DNA from: UBA935 sp031556725
GTDB lineage: Bacteria; Bacillota; Clostridia; Lachnospirales; Lachnospiraceae
Assembly (NCBI GenBank): GCA_031556725.1
Contig: JAVBSL010000033.1
Location: 42,684-106,683 of the forward strand
Reading direction: 5' to 3'
DNA length: 64,000 bases
Position 1 is the stretch's first letter. Each line of letters starts with the position of its first letter. Below are positions 34,916-42,644 of this stretch, piece after piece. A program made the position numbers and the translations under genes. The notes under the pieces were generated by a model. The model saw only the letters and a program-made list of their open reading frames with translations. It did no database searches and was not told the DNA's origin.

Positions 34916-35326
34916 ATGGGTATCAATGGAATATCTAATTACCAATTATGGGACATTCCCCGGGAAATTCCAAAACAGAAACCGGTTGAAGAGACAAAAC
35001 TTGATATTAGTCAGAATCCCAGCGCACAGCCACAGATAGATAGTAAAGATGATTATGCGGTAATCCCTAAAGATAATACATTAGTAAATGACAATCGCAG
35101 CAGAGTCGCCAACTTAGAGGATATTTCCCTTACTTTTAATAAGGAAGAGAGCTTTGGATACATCGGAAGCGAAAGCGGATTAGCAGATTTGGATATGCAG
35201 AAAGCCATTTCGGACATGAAGAAGGACGAAGTTTTACAAGGGTATCAGTATTTTGTCGGAAGCGCACAGAATATTGCGTTGCAAAACAGTGATGACGGAG
35301 CAGTATTTCGTAAGCTGGGATTTTAA
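34916..35326 (+). CDS. Small hypothetical protein, lachnospiraceal type
   Basis: 136 residues with a strong AAAGGTGGTGAG site before the ATG at 34916. No signal peptide or membrane helix. The N-terminus MGINGISNYQLW is followed by a polar, proline/glutamine-rich stretch likely to be disordered (about 18-75). A short conserved-looking helix carries DMQKAISDMKKDEVLQGYQYFVG, and the C-terminus is QNSDDGAVFRKLGF. I have the impression of similar short proteins in Lachnospiraceae, but no function is known to me. It stands alone, followed by a terminator. Confidence 0.68.
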   Translation: MGINGISNYQLWDIPREIPKQKPVEETKLDISQNPSAQPQIDSKDDYAVIPKDNTLVNDNRSRVANLEDISLTFNKEESFGYIGSESGLADLDMQKAISDMKKDEVLQGYQYFVGSAQNIALQNSDDGAVFRKLGF

Positions 35327-35356
35327 GAAGATTTTTCAATAAGAAACTATTACATA

Positions 35357-35387
35357 AAAACACCTTGCCAGCAGGCAGGGTGTTTTG
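35357..35387 (+). terminator. Terminator ahead of yqeG
   Basis: A 13-bp stem (AAAACACCTTGCC/GGCAGGGTGTTTT, one T-G pair) with an AGCA loop and flanking A and T runs, so it could work in both directions. Confidence 0.85.
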
Positions 35388-35428
35388 TTATGATGAAAGA
35401 AGTGGTTTTGGAAAGGAAAGGTATTAAC

Positions 35429-35956
35429 ATGTTTGAACGTTTTTATCCCCATAACTATATAAAATCAACTTACCTGATAGAATTCGGAAAACTGCACAAT
35501 GATGGCTTTAAGGGCATTATTTTTGATATTGACAACACCCTGGTCCCCCATGGCGCACCGGCTGACGAAAGATGTCTGGTGCTTTTCGAACGGCTGAAGG
35601 AGATGGGGTATAAGATTGTTCTTCTTTCTAATAATAAGGAACCAAGAGTCAAGACATTTAATGATGCAGTTGGGGTACAGTATATATTTAGGGCCGGAAA
35701 GCCGGCGGTGAAAAATTACCGAAAAGCCATGGAGCTGATGGGAACCGATCAAAGCAACACCTTATTCGTGGGCGATCAGCTTTTTACCGATGTGTGGGGA
35801 GCCAAAAAGACCGGAATCCATACCTATCTGGTACAGCCGATTGATAAGAAAGAAGAAATACAGATTGTTTTAAAGCGTTATTTGGAAAAAATAGTTTTAT
35901 TTTTTTATAAAAGAAAATGTAAAAAAGAAAATAAAATTTTTTTACAGGGAGTTTAA
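35429..35956 (+). CDS. yqeG: HAD-superfamily (IIIA) phosphatase YqeG
   Basis: 175 residues from the ATG at 35429 (AAGGAAAGG upstream); an in-frame ATG at 35390 lies on the edge of the terminator and is unlikely. HAD motif I DIDNTLV, motif II LLSNN, motif III with GKPAVKNY, and motif IV VGDQLFTDVWGA. The YqeG family has a short cap and unknown physiological substrate (a lipid or phosphatidyl-glycerol-phosphate phosphatase role has been proposed for relatives). The C-terminus is very basic (KRKCKKENK). The gene is tightly followed by aroE (two bases between), so an operon with the shikimate genes is likely. Confidence 0.88.
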   Translation: MFERFYPHNYIKSTYLIEFGKLHNDGFKGIIFDIDNTLVPHGAPADERCLVLFERLKEMGYKIVLLSNNKEPRVKTFNDAVGVQYIFRAGKPAVKNYRKAMELMGTDQSNTLFVGDQLFTDVWGAKKTGIHTYLVQPIDKKEEIQIVLKRYLEKIVLFFYKRKCKKENKIFLQGV

Positions 35957-35958
35957 TC

Positions 35959-36831
35959 ATGCAAGTAGATGGAAAAACAAAGGTGTGCGGATTGATTGGT
36001 AATCCGGTGGCTCATACCTTATCTCCACTGATTCATAACGCCTTGGCCAAAGGTTTGGGACATAATATGGTTTATGTACCTTTTCTGGTAGAAGCAGGCA
36101 AGGCAGAGGCGGCAGTGCAGGGGGCATTTGCCCTGGATATATTGGGAATGAATGTTACGGTTCCCTATAAAAGTGAGGTTATTCCTTTTCTGGAGAGCAC
36201 CGATCCACTGGCGGCTAAAATCGGTGCAGTAAATACCCTGGTTCGGGGCGAGACTGGCTATCGGGGATATAACACCGATATGGAAGGCCTGTACCGGGCG
36301 CTGAAAAGTGAGGGTATTAAGATAGAAGGGGAAGAAATTCTCCTGCTGGGTGCCGGCGGAGCTTCCCGGGCGGTTGCCTTTTTATGTGCGGACAAAGGTG
36401 CGAAAGCAGTCTATATCCTGAATCGCTCCATTGAAAAAGGGGAACAGCTGGCGGCTGAGGTAAATCAGAGATTGGAAACAGATTGTGTCAGGGCTATGGC
36501 ATTGGAAGACTATAAAAAGCTGCCCCAAAGGAAGTTCCTGGCCATTCAGGGAACCAGTGTGGGACTGCATCCTGATACGGAAAAGGCAGTAATAAGTGAG
36601 AAAGATTTTTATGACCGGATTCATACCGGATATGATCTGATCTATAAACCGGCTGAAACGCAGTTTATGAAGTATGTAAAGACTTCAGGAGGGCTGGCTT
36701 ATAATGGGCTTAAGATGCTTTTGTATCAGGCTGTTATTGCCTATGAGCTGTGGAACGGAGTAACCGTACCGGAGGAAGATATTGACCTTCTTTACAGTAA
36801 ATTAAAGGAGGCTTGTAAAACGGGTGAATAA
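35959..36831 (+). CDS. aroE: Shikimate 5-dehydrogenase AroE
   Basis: 290 residues. N-terminal catalytic domain with GNPVAHTLSPLIHNAL (shikimate binding) and NVTVPYKSEV carrying the catalytic Lys; GAVNTL and YNTDMEGL carry the catalytic Asp. The NADP-binding GAGGASRAV loop follows. It reduces 3-dehydroshikimate to shikimate for aromatic amino acid synthesis. It overlaps aroK by eight bases. Confidence 0.95.
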   Translation: MQVDGKTKVCGLIGNPVAHTLSPLIHNALAKGLGHNMVYVPFLVEAGKAEAAVQGAFALDILGMNVTVPYKSEVIPFLESTDPLAAKIGAVNTLVRGETGYRGYNTDMEGLYRALKSEGIKIEGEEILLLGAGGASRAVAFLCADKGAKAVYILNRSIEKGEQLAAEVNQRLETDCVRAMALEDYKKLPQRKFLAIQGTSVGLHPDTEKAVISEKDFYDRIHTGYDLIYKPAETQFMKYVKTSGGLAYNGLKMLLYQAVIAYELWNGVTVPEEDIDLLYSKLKEACKTGE

Positions 36832-37333
36832 TAATTTAATTTTAATTGGATTTATGGGAAGCGGCAAAACTACTATCGGGAAGCAGCTTTCCCGGGAAAT
36901 GGGGCGGCCGATAGTGGATACGGACAGTCTGATTGAAGAAAAGCAGGGGCGCGCGATCAGTGAAATATTTGCAGCCGAAGGGGAGGCTTGTTTCCGGCAA
37001 TTGGAAACAGAATGTCTGCGGGAATTGCTTTCCGGAGGAAATAATCAAATTATAGCCACCGGCGGCGGCTTACCCATGAGAGAAGAGAACCGTTCTTTGT
37101 TAAAACAGTTAGGAAGAGTAATCTATCTGAAAGCATCGGTGACCGAGGTGCTTAAAAGATTGGCTGGAGATACCACCAGACCGTTGCTTGCAGGCAGCGA
37201 TTTTGCAGAAAAAACCAAAGTGCTGTTGGAACAAAGGGAACCGGTTTATGAAGAAGCCGCAGATATCGTAATAGATACAACGACAAAGGATGTTAATGGG
37301 ATTATCGAAGAGATTATGGAGGCATGTGTATAA
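36824..37333 (+). CDS. aroK: Shikimate kinase AroK
   Basis: 169 residues from a GTG at 36824 inside the end of aroE; AAAGGAGG lies about 12 bases upstream. P-loop GFMGSGKTT at residues 9-17, the shikimate-binding DTDSLIE (about 33-39), GGGLPMR, and the R of DTTRPLL in the lid. It phosphorylates shikimate to shikimate-3-phosphate. Confidence 0.94.
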   Translation: MNNNLILIGFMGSGKTTIGKQLSREMGRPIVDTDSLIEEKQGRAISEIFAAEGEACFRQLETECLRELLSGGNNQIIATGGGLPMREENRSLLKQLGRVIYLKASVTEVLKRLAGDTTRPLLAGSDFAEKTKVLLEQREPVYEEAADIVIDTTTKDVNGIIEEIMEACV

Positions 37334-37335
37334 AA

Positions 37336-37767
37336 ATGAAAATACTGGTGATTAACGGACCTAATATTAACTTTTTGGGAATCAGGGAAAAAGGTGTATA
37401 CGGCGCGCAGGATTACAATGACCTGCTGGGAATGATTGGGAAAAAGGGCCAGGAAACCGATTCGGAAATAGAGGTGTTTCAAAGCAACCACGAGGGGGCG
37501 ATCATTGACCGCATCCAGGATGCTTATTTTGATAAAACCGAAGGACTGATAATCAATCCCGGGGCTTATACTCACTATAGCTATGCGATTAGAGATGCCC
37601 TGGCATCTATCGATATGCCCAAGGTGGAAGTCCACATTTCCAATATTATGGAACGGGAAGAATTCCGCCGGACTTCGGTAACGGAACCGGCCTGTAATAA
37701 GCAGATATATGGCCATGGTTTGGACGGATATCTGATGGCCATCGATTACCTCGTCTCAAAAAAATAA
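37336..37767 (+). CDS. aroQ: Type II 3-dehydroquinate dehydratase AroQ
   Basis: 143 residues from the ATG at 37336, two bases after the aroK stop. The ATG at 37324 is only one base from the GGAGG site and would add a non-family tail. Type II signature MKILVINGPNINFLG, the catalytic Tyr in VYGAQDY, NPGAYTHYSYAIRDAL, and VEVHISNI with the catalytic His; REEFRR carries the active-site Arg. It converts 3-dehydroquinate to 3-dehydroshikimate. The end (TEPACNKQIYGHGLDGY) departs from the usual VAVGxIxGLGxxGY but keeps spacing. Confidence 0.93.
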   Translation: MKILVINGPNINFLGIREKGVYGAQDYNDLLGMIGKKGQETDSEIEVFQSNHEGAIIDRIQDAYFDKTEGLIINPGAYTHYSYAIRDALASIDMPKVEVHISNIMEREEFRRTSVTEPACNKQIYGHGLDGYLMAIDYLVSKK

Positions 37768-37775
37768 AAAAAAGG

Positions 37776-37804
37776 TTGAAATATATGGTTTTTTATTATA
37801 AACT
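37776..37804 (+). promoter_or_regulatory. Possible promoter of efp
   Basis: TTGAAA (37776-37781), 17-bp spacer, TAAACT (37799-37804); a TATAAA overlaps at 37797. Ahead of the AGGAGGAA site of efp. Confidence 0.42.
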
Positions 37805-37845
37805 GGTAAAGGATTATAAGGTGAAAAATTAGGAGGAAACAGAAT

Positions 37846-38403
37846 ATGATTTCTGCAGGCGATTTCAGAAATGGTATAACGATTGAATATGAAAACAGTG
37901 TTTACCAGATTATTGAATTTCAGCATGTTAAACCGGGTAAGGGAGCAGCTTTTGTTAGAACCAAATTAAAAAATGTCATTAGCGGCGGTGTAATTGAGAA
38001 AACTTTCAGACCGACTGAAAAGTGTCCTCAGGCACGTATAGATAGAAAAGATATGCAATATTTATATTCCGATGGCGAAATGTTTAATTTTATGGATGTG
38101 GAGTCCTACGACCAGATCAGTTTGAATCAGGATTCGGTAGGTGATTCACTTAAATTCGTAAAAGAAAACGAGATGGTGAAAATATGCAGTCATAATGGCA
38201 GTGTATTTGCTATTGAACCGCCCTTGTTTGTAGAATTGCAGATTACGGATACAGAACCCGGATTTAAAGGTGATACTGCCACGGGAGCAACTAAGCCCGC
38301 TGTTGTGGAAACCGGTGCAACTGTGTATGTGCCGCTATTTGTGGAGCAGGATGACGTAATTAAGATTGATACCAGAAGCGGAGAATATCTCTCCAGAGTT
38401 TAA
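37846..38403 (+). CDS. efp: Elongation factor P
   Basis: 185 residues, normal length, with AGGAGGA before the ATG at 37846. KOW-like domain I carries the acceptor lysine K32 in PGKGAAF, followed by two OB domains (ITDTEPGFKGDTATGATKPA ... and the typical end VIKIDTRSGEYLSRV). EF-P relieves ribosome stalling at polyproline. In many Firmicutes aroQ-pepQ-efp are adjacent; here pepQ (papA) is missing. Confidence 0.97.
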   Translation: MISAGDFRNGITIEYENSVYQIIEFQHVKPGKGAAFVRTKLKNVISGGVIEKTFRPTEKCPQARIDRKDMQYLYSDGEMFNFMDVESYDQISLNQDSVGDSLKFVKENEMVKICSHNGSVFAIEPPLFVELQITDTEPGFKGDTATGATKPAVVETGATVYVPLFVEQDDVIKIDTRSGEYLSRV

Positions 38404-38481
38404 TGGATTAACTATCTAAGCTTATAAGGCAATAGGAGGAAACTTCTGTTGTCTTTTTAGTTTATGAAGGAAGGAAAAAGT

Positions 38482-39450
38482 ATGGAATATAATAATTTTT
38501 TAAAGACAGTAAAAGAAGAAGTACAGAATTTGATGGGGGAGATGTTTGAAATATCCCTGACCCATGTGAATAAGAATAACGGTATTTGTTTAGAAGGCAT
38601 TATCGTTAAGAAAAAAGGACAGGAGATATCCCCTGCTATTTACCTGAATGACCAATATTATGCCTATTGTGAGGGGAAAAGTATGAAAGATATCATCAAA
38701 GAAATCGAACTGACCTATTATGCCAGCCGGTCGGAAATCAACGTGGATCTGGAGTTTTTTAAGTATTATCAGAAAATGAAGGGCAGGGTATTTTATAAAT
38801 TAATTCATTATCATAAGAATAGAGAATTGCTGAAGGAAATACCGTTTATGCGTTTTTATGATTTGGCAATTGTTTTTTATTGTGATGTTTCGGAGCAATT
38901 CGGAGGAAATGGAACGATTTTGATCTATAATAATCATTTGAAGATGTGGGACATAAAATTAGAAGAATTATATCAGGATGCGATTGTCAACACCCCCCGT
39001 GAACAGCCCGCCGTCATCCAGACCATGGAAGAGGTTATGAAAGAATTACTGGTTCATAATTTGCAGAAGAAATTGGGGACAGAAACAGATGTAACGGAAG
39101 TAATTGATAATTTTTTTGAAAATGAAACGGCAATTGATGAGAATCTGAAACAGTCAGAAGAACGGTATAAAATGTATGTGCTGAGTAATTCTGAAAGGTT
39201 ATATGGCGCTGGAGCAATGCTATATCCACGTTTGCTGCAGTCCTTTGCCGATGGGCTGATGACGGATTTATATTTGCTGCCCAGTTCCATTCATGAAGTA
39301 ATAATGATTCCTGATGATGGCTGTCAGAGCAAAGATGAGTTACTCAAAATGGTCAGTGAGATTAACGATACGCAGGTTGATCCGGAAGAAGTTCTGGCTT
39401 ATGCCGTATACTATTTTGAGCGTAATACTGGGGAGATTATACTGCTTTAG
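38482..39450 (+). CDS. DUF5688-family protein
   Basis: 322 residues from the ATG at 38482 (GAAGGAAGG upstream; the ATG at 38464 is inside that site). The start MEYNNFLKTVKEEVQ, followed by HVNKNNGICLEGIIV, AIYLNDQYYAY and a GNGTILIYNNHLKMWDI segment, fits DUF5688, a family I associate with Lachnospiraceae and Ruminococcaceae; its role is unknown. No membrane segment or signal peptide. The C-terminal LSNSERLYGAGAMLYPRLL and SSIHEVIMIPDD are typical. Many genomes carry several copies. Confidence 0.8.
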   Translation: MEYNNFLKTVKEEVQNLMGEMFEISLTHVNKNNGICLEGIIVKKKGQEISPAIYLNDQYYAYCEGKSMKDIIKEIELTYYASRSEINVDLEFFKYYQKMKGRVFYKLIHYHKNRELLKEIPFMRFYDLAIVFYCDVSEQFGGNGTILIYNNHLKMWDIKLEELYQDAIVNTPREQPAVIQTMEEVMKELLVHNLQKKLGTETDVTEVIDNFFENETAIDENLKQSEERYKMYVLSNSERLYGAGAMLYPRLLQSFADGLMTDLYLLPSSIHEVIMIPDDGCQSKDELLKMVSEINDTQVDPEEVLAYAVYYFERNTGEIILL

Positions 39451-39483
39451 AAAAATATTCCAAAATAAAAAAGCAGTTCGGAC

Positions 39484-39512
39484 TAGACAATATCGAAACC
39501 TTATGGTATTAT
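39484..39512 (+). promoter_or_regulatory. Promoter of the tRNA-Arg gene
   Basis: -35 TAGACA (39484-39489), 17-bp spacer, -10 TATTAT (39507-39512). The leader repeat starts four bases downstream of the -10 box. Confidence 0.6.
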
Positions 39513-39515
39513 ATT

Positions 39516-39642
39516 CAGGGTGATGTAATAAATTTGTAACAATTATGGATGATTTGCACTCGTAGTCTAATGGATAGAACGGAGGCCTCCGACGCCTTTA
39601 ATGCAGGTTCGATTCCTGTCGAGTGCATTTTACATCACCCTG
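39516..39642 (+). repeat. 13-bp inverted repeat flanking tRNA-Arg
   Basis: CAGGGTGATGTAA at 39516-39528 is perfectly complementary to 39630-39642. The tRNA lies between them (39556-39627), so in the precursor RNA the 5' leader and 3' trailer can form a 13-bp helix that closes on the tRNA. Confidence 0.82.
39556..39627 (+). tRNA. tRNA-Arg (anticodon CCG)
   Basis: A 72-base cloverleaf: acceptor GCACTCG/CGAGTGC plus discriminator A; anticodon stem GAGGC/GCCTT with loop CTCCGAC, giving anticodon CCG at 39589-39591 (reads CGG, Arg); T-arm GCAGG-TTCGATT-CCTGT. The D stem is weak: GTCT against GAAC contains a C-A mismatch. CCA is not encoded, so it must be added after transcription. Confidence 0.93.
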
Positions 39643-39666
39643 TTAGACAGATATGCGGAGGTAAAT

Positions 39667-40962
39667 ATGGCTAGCCCAAATCATAAAAAAGCAGGTATCG
39701 TGAAGGAACGGATTGGTCTGGTTGCAGACTGGATTCTGGATCATACCAAGATCGTAATGCCATTGATTCTCGTTGTGTGTGTGCTGATAACGGTTGTTAT
39801 TGCTTTAAATGCAAATGAGAGAACCAAACTGGAAAAAGAAGCAGAAATTGTAGCCGCAAATGCTACAGATGCAGAGGAAGTAGTAAATTTATCAATCACT
39901 ATTCCGGATATACCACTGGAAGAAAACAGCTATCCCGAGATCAATGAATTAATAACCAACTATTATAAAGCAGTTGCGGAAGGAGATATTGAAGCCGCTA
40001 CAGCAATTGATGTGGATTTGGATGACCTTTCCAAAATCCGTATTGAAGAAATGTCCAAGTATATCGATTATTATGATACGGTAAAAGTATACACAAAGGT
40101 TGGCTTAACCGAAGGCAGTTATGTTACTTATGTGTATGTGGAGGTTAAGTTTAAAGACTTGGAGACCTTACTGCCGGGATTTCAAACTTATTATGTTGTA
40201 AAAGAAAACGATAAGATGATTATTAAGAAAAACGACCTGGATGAAAATGTATACGAGTACATTAAGGCCGTCAGCTTACAAGATGATGTAGTGGATCTGA
40301 ACAATAAAATAACAGTTGAATTTAATGACTTAATTGCATCAGATAAGGAATTGGAAGAATTTATTGCTTATATGACCGGCAAGATTAATGAAGATGTGGG
40401 TGTGGTTCTGGCGCAGAATGAGCAGCCGGATATCAATGCCGATACCATTCAGGGTGAAACCGATGCAGCTGCCCCGGCAGAAGCGGGTCAGTCTGAAGAG
40501 CAGCCCTCCATAACCACCGTTAAGACTGCTAAGGCTACCGATGTTGTAAATATCCGTAGTTCGGACAGTGAGACTGCTGACCGGCTTGATAAGGCTCTGG
40601 TGGGACAGGAGTTTACCGTCCTGGAACAAAAAGGTAACGGTTGGAGCCGGATAAAATACAAAGATGGGGATGCTTATATTAAATCCCAGTATCTGGAGAT
40701 TACCAGCCAACAGGAAGTGCAGAATGAAGCTCCTGAAGCACAGCAGACAACACCGGCAGAATCAGCATCACAGGTATCTGCCAGCGGAACAGTCAAGGTG
40801 AAGGAGAGTGTCAGGGTCAGAAGTACCCCCGGTACTGACGGCGAGGTTCTGGGAACCGTTTATGGCGGTGATAAGCTGGATATGATTGAGCAAAGCAATG
40901 GCTGGACAAAAGTAAAATACAAAGGAAAAGTCGGATATATAAAATCTGATTATGTAGAATAG
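39667..40962 (+). CDS. Membrane-anchored protein with two SH3b domains
   Basis: 431 residues from the ATG at 39667 with GGAGGT upstream; the open frame reaches back into the tRNA but that extension is not coding. Basic N-terminus, one membrane helix (about 29-50), then a helical/beta domain (about 75-235) with an NTF2-like YYKAVAEGDIEAA segment. A Pro/Ala/Gln-rich linker separates two bacterial SH3 domains (about 290-345 and 375-431), each with VNIRS/VRVRS and GWSRIKYKDG/GWTKVKYKGK signatures. SH3b domains bind peptidoglycan or peptides, so an extracellular wall-binding role is inferred. It may be read from the tRNA promoter. Confidence 0.8.
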   Translation: MASPNHKKAGIVKERIGLVADWILDHTKIVMPLILVVCVLITVVIALNANERTKLEKEAEIVAANATDAEEVVNLSITIPDIPLEENSYPEINELITNYYKAVAEGDIEAATAIDVDLDDLSKIRIEEMSKYIDYYDTVKVYTKVGLTEGSYVTYVYVEVKFKDLETLLPGFQTYYVVKENDKMIIKKNDLDENVYEYIKAVSLQDDVVDLNNKITVEFNDLIASDKELEEFIAYMTGKINEDVGVVLAQNEQPDINADTIQGETDAAAPAEAGQSEEQPSITTVKTAKATDVVNIRSSDSETADRLDKALVGQEFTVLEQKGNGWSRIKYKDGDAYIKSQYLEITSQQEVQNEAPEAQQTTPAESASQVSASGTVKVKESVRVRSTPGTDGEVLGTVYGGDKLDMIEQSNGWTKVKYKGKVGYIKSDYVE

Positions 40963-40972
40963 AGGTTGACCT

Positions 40973-41959
40973 ATGGGCAAGATTAATTTGGGTATCTTAG
41001 GCGCCGGTAATATAGCCGGAACGATGGCGGCAACCGTAAATAAGATGCGGGATGTGAAGCTTTATGCAGTGGGTTCGAGGGATATTGCAAAGGCCGAACG
41101 GTTTGCCCAGGATCATAATATCAAGAATGTATATGGTTCTTATGAAGAACTGGTTAAAGATAAAAAAGTGGATTTGATTTATGTTGCAAGTCCTCATTCG
41201 GAACATTTTCAGCATGCAAAGCTTTGTTTGGAAAACGGTAAAGCCGTATTATGTGAAAAGGCATTTACCGCCAATGCTGCCCAAGCGGAAGAATTGACAG
41301 CATTGGCCAGGGAAAAGAATATTTTACTGGCAGAAGCTATGTGGACCAGATATATGCCCATGCTTAAGACCATTCGGGAAGTGCTGAGCGGCGGGATGAT
41401 CGGTGAACCTACCATGCTGACAGCAAATCTGGGTTATCTGATCAGCCATGTAGGGAGAATGAACGACCCGGCACTGGCAGGCGGGGCATTGCTGGATTTA
41501 GGGGTGTATCCCCTGAATTTTGCATCCATGCTATTTGGCACACATGTGGAGAAAATCACCTCCACCTGTACATTTACGTCCACCGGTGTGGATGAACAAA
41601 ACAGTATGACCATTACCTACAAGGATGGAAAGGTAGCCGTGCTGAACAGCTCCATGATTGGGCTGAGTGACCGCCGGGGGATTATCTACTGTACCAAAGG
41701 CTTTGCGGTTGTGGAAAACATCAATAATTTTGAAAGTATGACCATTTATGATACTTCTTATCGGAAGATCGGCTTCTATAAACGCCCGAAGCAAATATCC
41801 GGATATGAATATGAAGTAGAGGCTTGTGTCAAAGCCATCAAAGAAGGAAAAATCGAATGTGAAGCCATGCCTCATGATGAAATTATCCGGATCATGAAGA
41901 TGATGGATGAAATCAGAGGGCAGTGGGGAATGAAATTTCCTTTTGAATGTCAGGAATAA
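40973..41959 (+). CDS. Gfo/Idh/MocA-family NAD(P)-dependent oxidoreductase
   Basis: 328 residues. N-terminal Rossmann fold with LGAGNIAG (residues 8-15); then YVASPHSEH and the family EK motif as CEKAF in place of the usual CEKP. The C-terminal alpha/beta substrate domain has ALLDLGVYPLN, typical of the dihydrodiol/glucose-fructose oxidoreductase-like branch. The substrate is probably a sugar or polyol; not identifiable. The start is 10 bases after the SH3b gene, so co-transcription is likely; a terminator follows. Confidence 0.92.
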   Translation: MGKINLGILGAGNIAGTMAATVNKMRDVKLYAVGSRDIAKAERFAQDHNIKNVYGSYEELVKDKKVDLIYVASPHSEHFQHAKLCLENGKAVLCEKAFTANAAQAEELTALAREKNILLAEAMWTRYMPMLKTIREVLSGGMIGEPTMLTANLGYLISHVGRMNDPALAGGALLDLGVYPLNFASMLFGTHVEKITSTCTFTSTGVDEQNSMTITYKDGKVAVLNSSMIGLSDRRGIIYCTKGFAVVENINNFESMTIYDTSYRKIGFYKRPKQISGYEYEVEACVKAIKEGKIECEAMPHDEIIRIMKMMDEIRGQWGMKFPFECQE

Positions 41960-41987
41960 AATTAAATAAACAGGATATAACTAACAT

Positions 41988-42029
41988 AACAGGATAGAAT
42001 ACCAAATAAAGGTATCCTATCCTGTTTTT
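41988..42029 (+). terminator. Terminator after the oxidoreductase gene
   Basis: A 16-bp stem (AACAGGATAGAATACC/GGTATCCTATCCTGTT, one A-C mismatch), 7-base loop and T-run. Confidence 0.88.
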
Positions 42030-42073
42030 ATTCCGATTATTAAATTTTTAATGCTACTGGAGGTCAGAAGGAA

Positions 42074-42505
42074 ATGCGAAAAGATGATGCGGAAATTTTA
42101 CGAAGTATTCAGAAGAACACCAGGATGGCAATGAAAGCCATTGAGACAATTAACGACAAGGTTTATGATGATGATCTGGCAATGCAGTTATCCCGGCAAA
42201 ATTTAAAATATTCAGAGCTTTACAATAAAGCAACCAATAGTATCCTGGATGGAAATGCGGAAGAATACCGTTCCGGCGGCTTAAGCGAAAAAATGCTGGT
42301 GGGAAGCATTCAGGCCAATGCACTTTTTAACACAAGTACCAGTCATATTGCCGAAATGGTCATTCAGGGCAGCAACCGGGGAATATTGGATATGTGCAAA
42401 TCTGTAAACCGTCATGAGAATGCCAGGAATGCTTACGTAGAGATGGCAAAGGAATTGATGGACTTTGAAGAGAAAAATATTGAGCAGTTAAAAAAATATT
42501 TATAG
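42074..42505 (+). CDS. Helical-bundle hypothetical protein
   Basis: 143 residues, ATG at 42074 with TGGAGGT upstream. No membrane or signal segment. The sequence is almost entirely amphipathic helix in about four segments (roughly 4-30, 32-60, 72-105, 112-143), with few prolines, like a ferritin-like or DUF2383/DUF892-type bundle; the metal-ligand ExxH pattern is not clearly met, so I leave it unassigned. It lies between a terminator and the gdhA promoter, probably monocistronic. Confidence 0.7.
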   Translation: MRKDDAEILRSIQKNTRMAMKAIETINDKVYDDDLAMQLSRQNLKYSELYNKATNSILDGNAEEYRSGGLSEKMLVGSIQANALFNTSTSHIAEMVIQGSNRGILDMCKSVNRHENARNAYVEMAKELMDFEEKNIEQLKKYL

Positions 42506-42580
42506 GTATAATTGTATACGATTATACAAAATGCATAAAAATGAAAAAGAAATTTCTATAAATTTATACGGTGTTATTTG

Positions 42581-42609
42581 TTGTGATTTTCAGTTCTCCG
42601 TTATATAAT
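42581..42609 (+). promoter_or_regulatory. Promoter of gdhA
   Basis: -35 TTGTGA (42581-42586), 17-bp spacer, -10 TATAAT (42604-42609), about 35 bases upstream of the gdhA start. Confidence 0.65.
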
Positions 42610-42644
42610 ATTGAAAGGAAAAAGACAAATAGGAGGAAGAGAAA

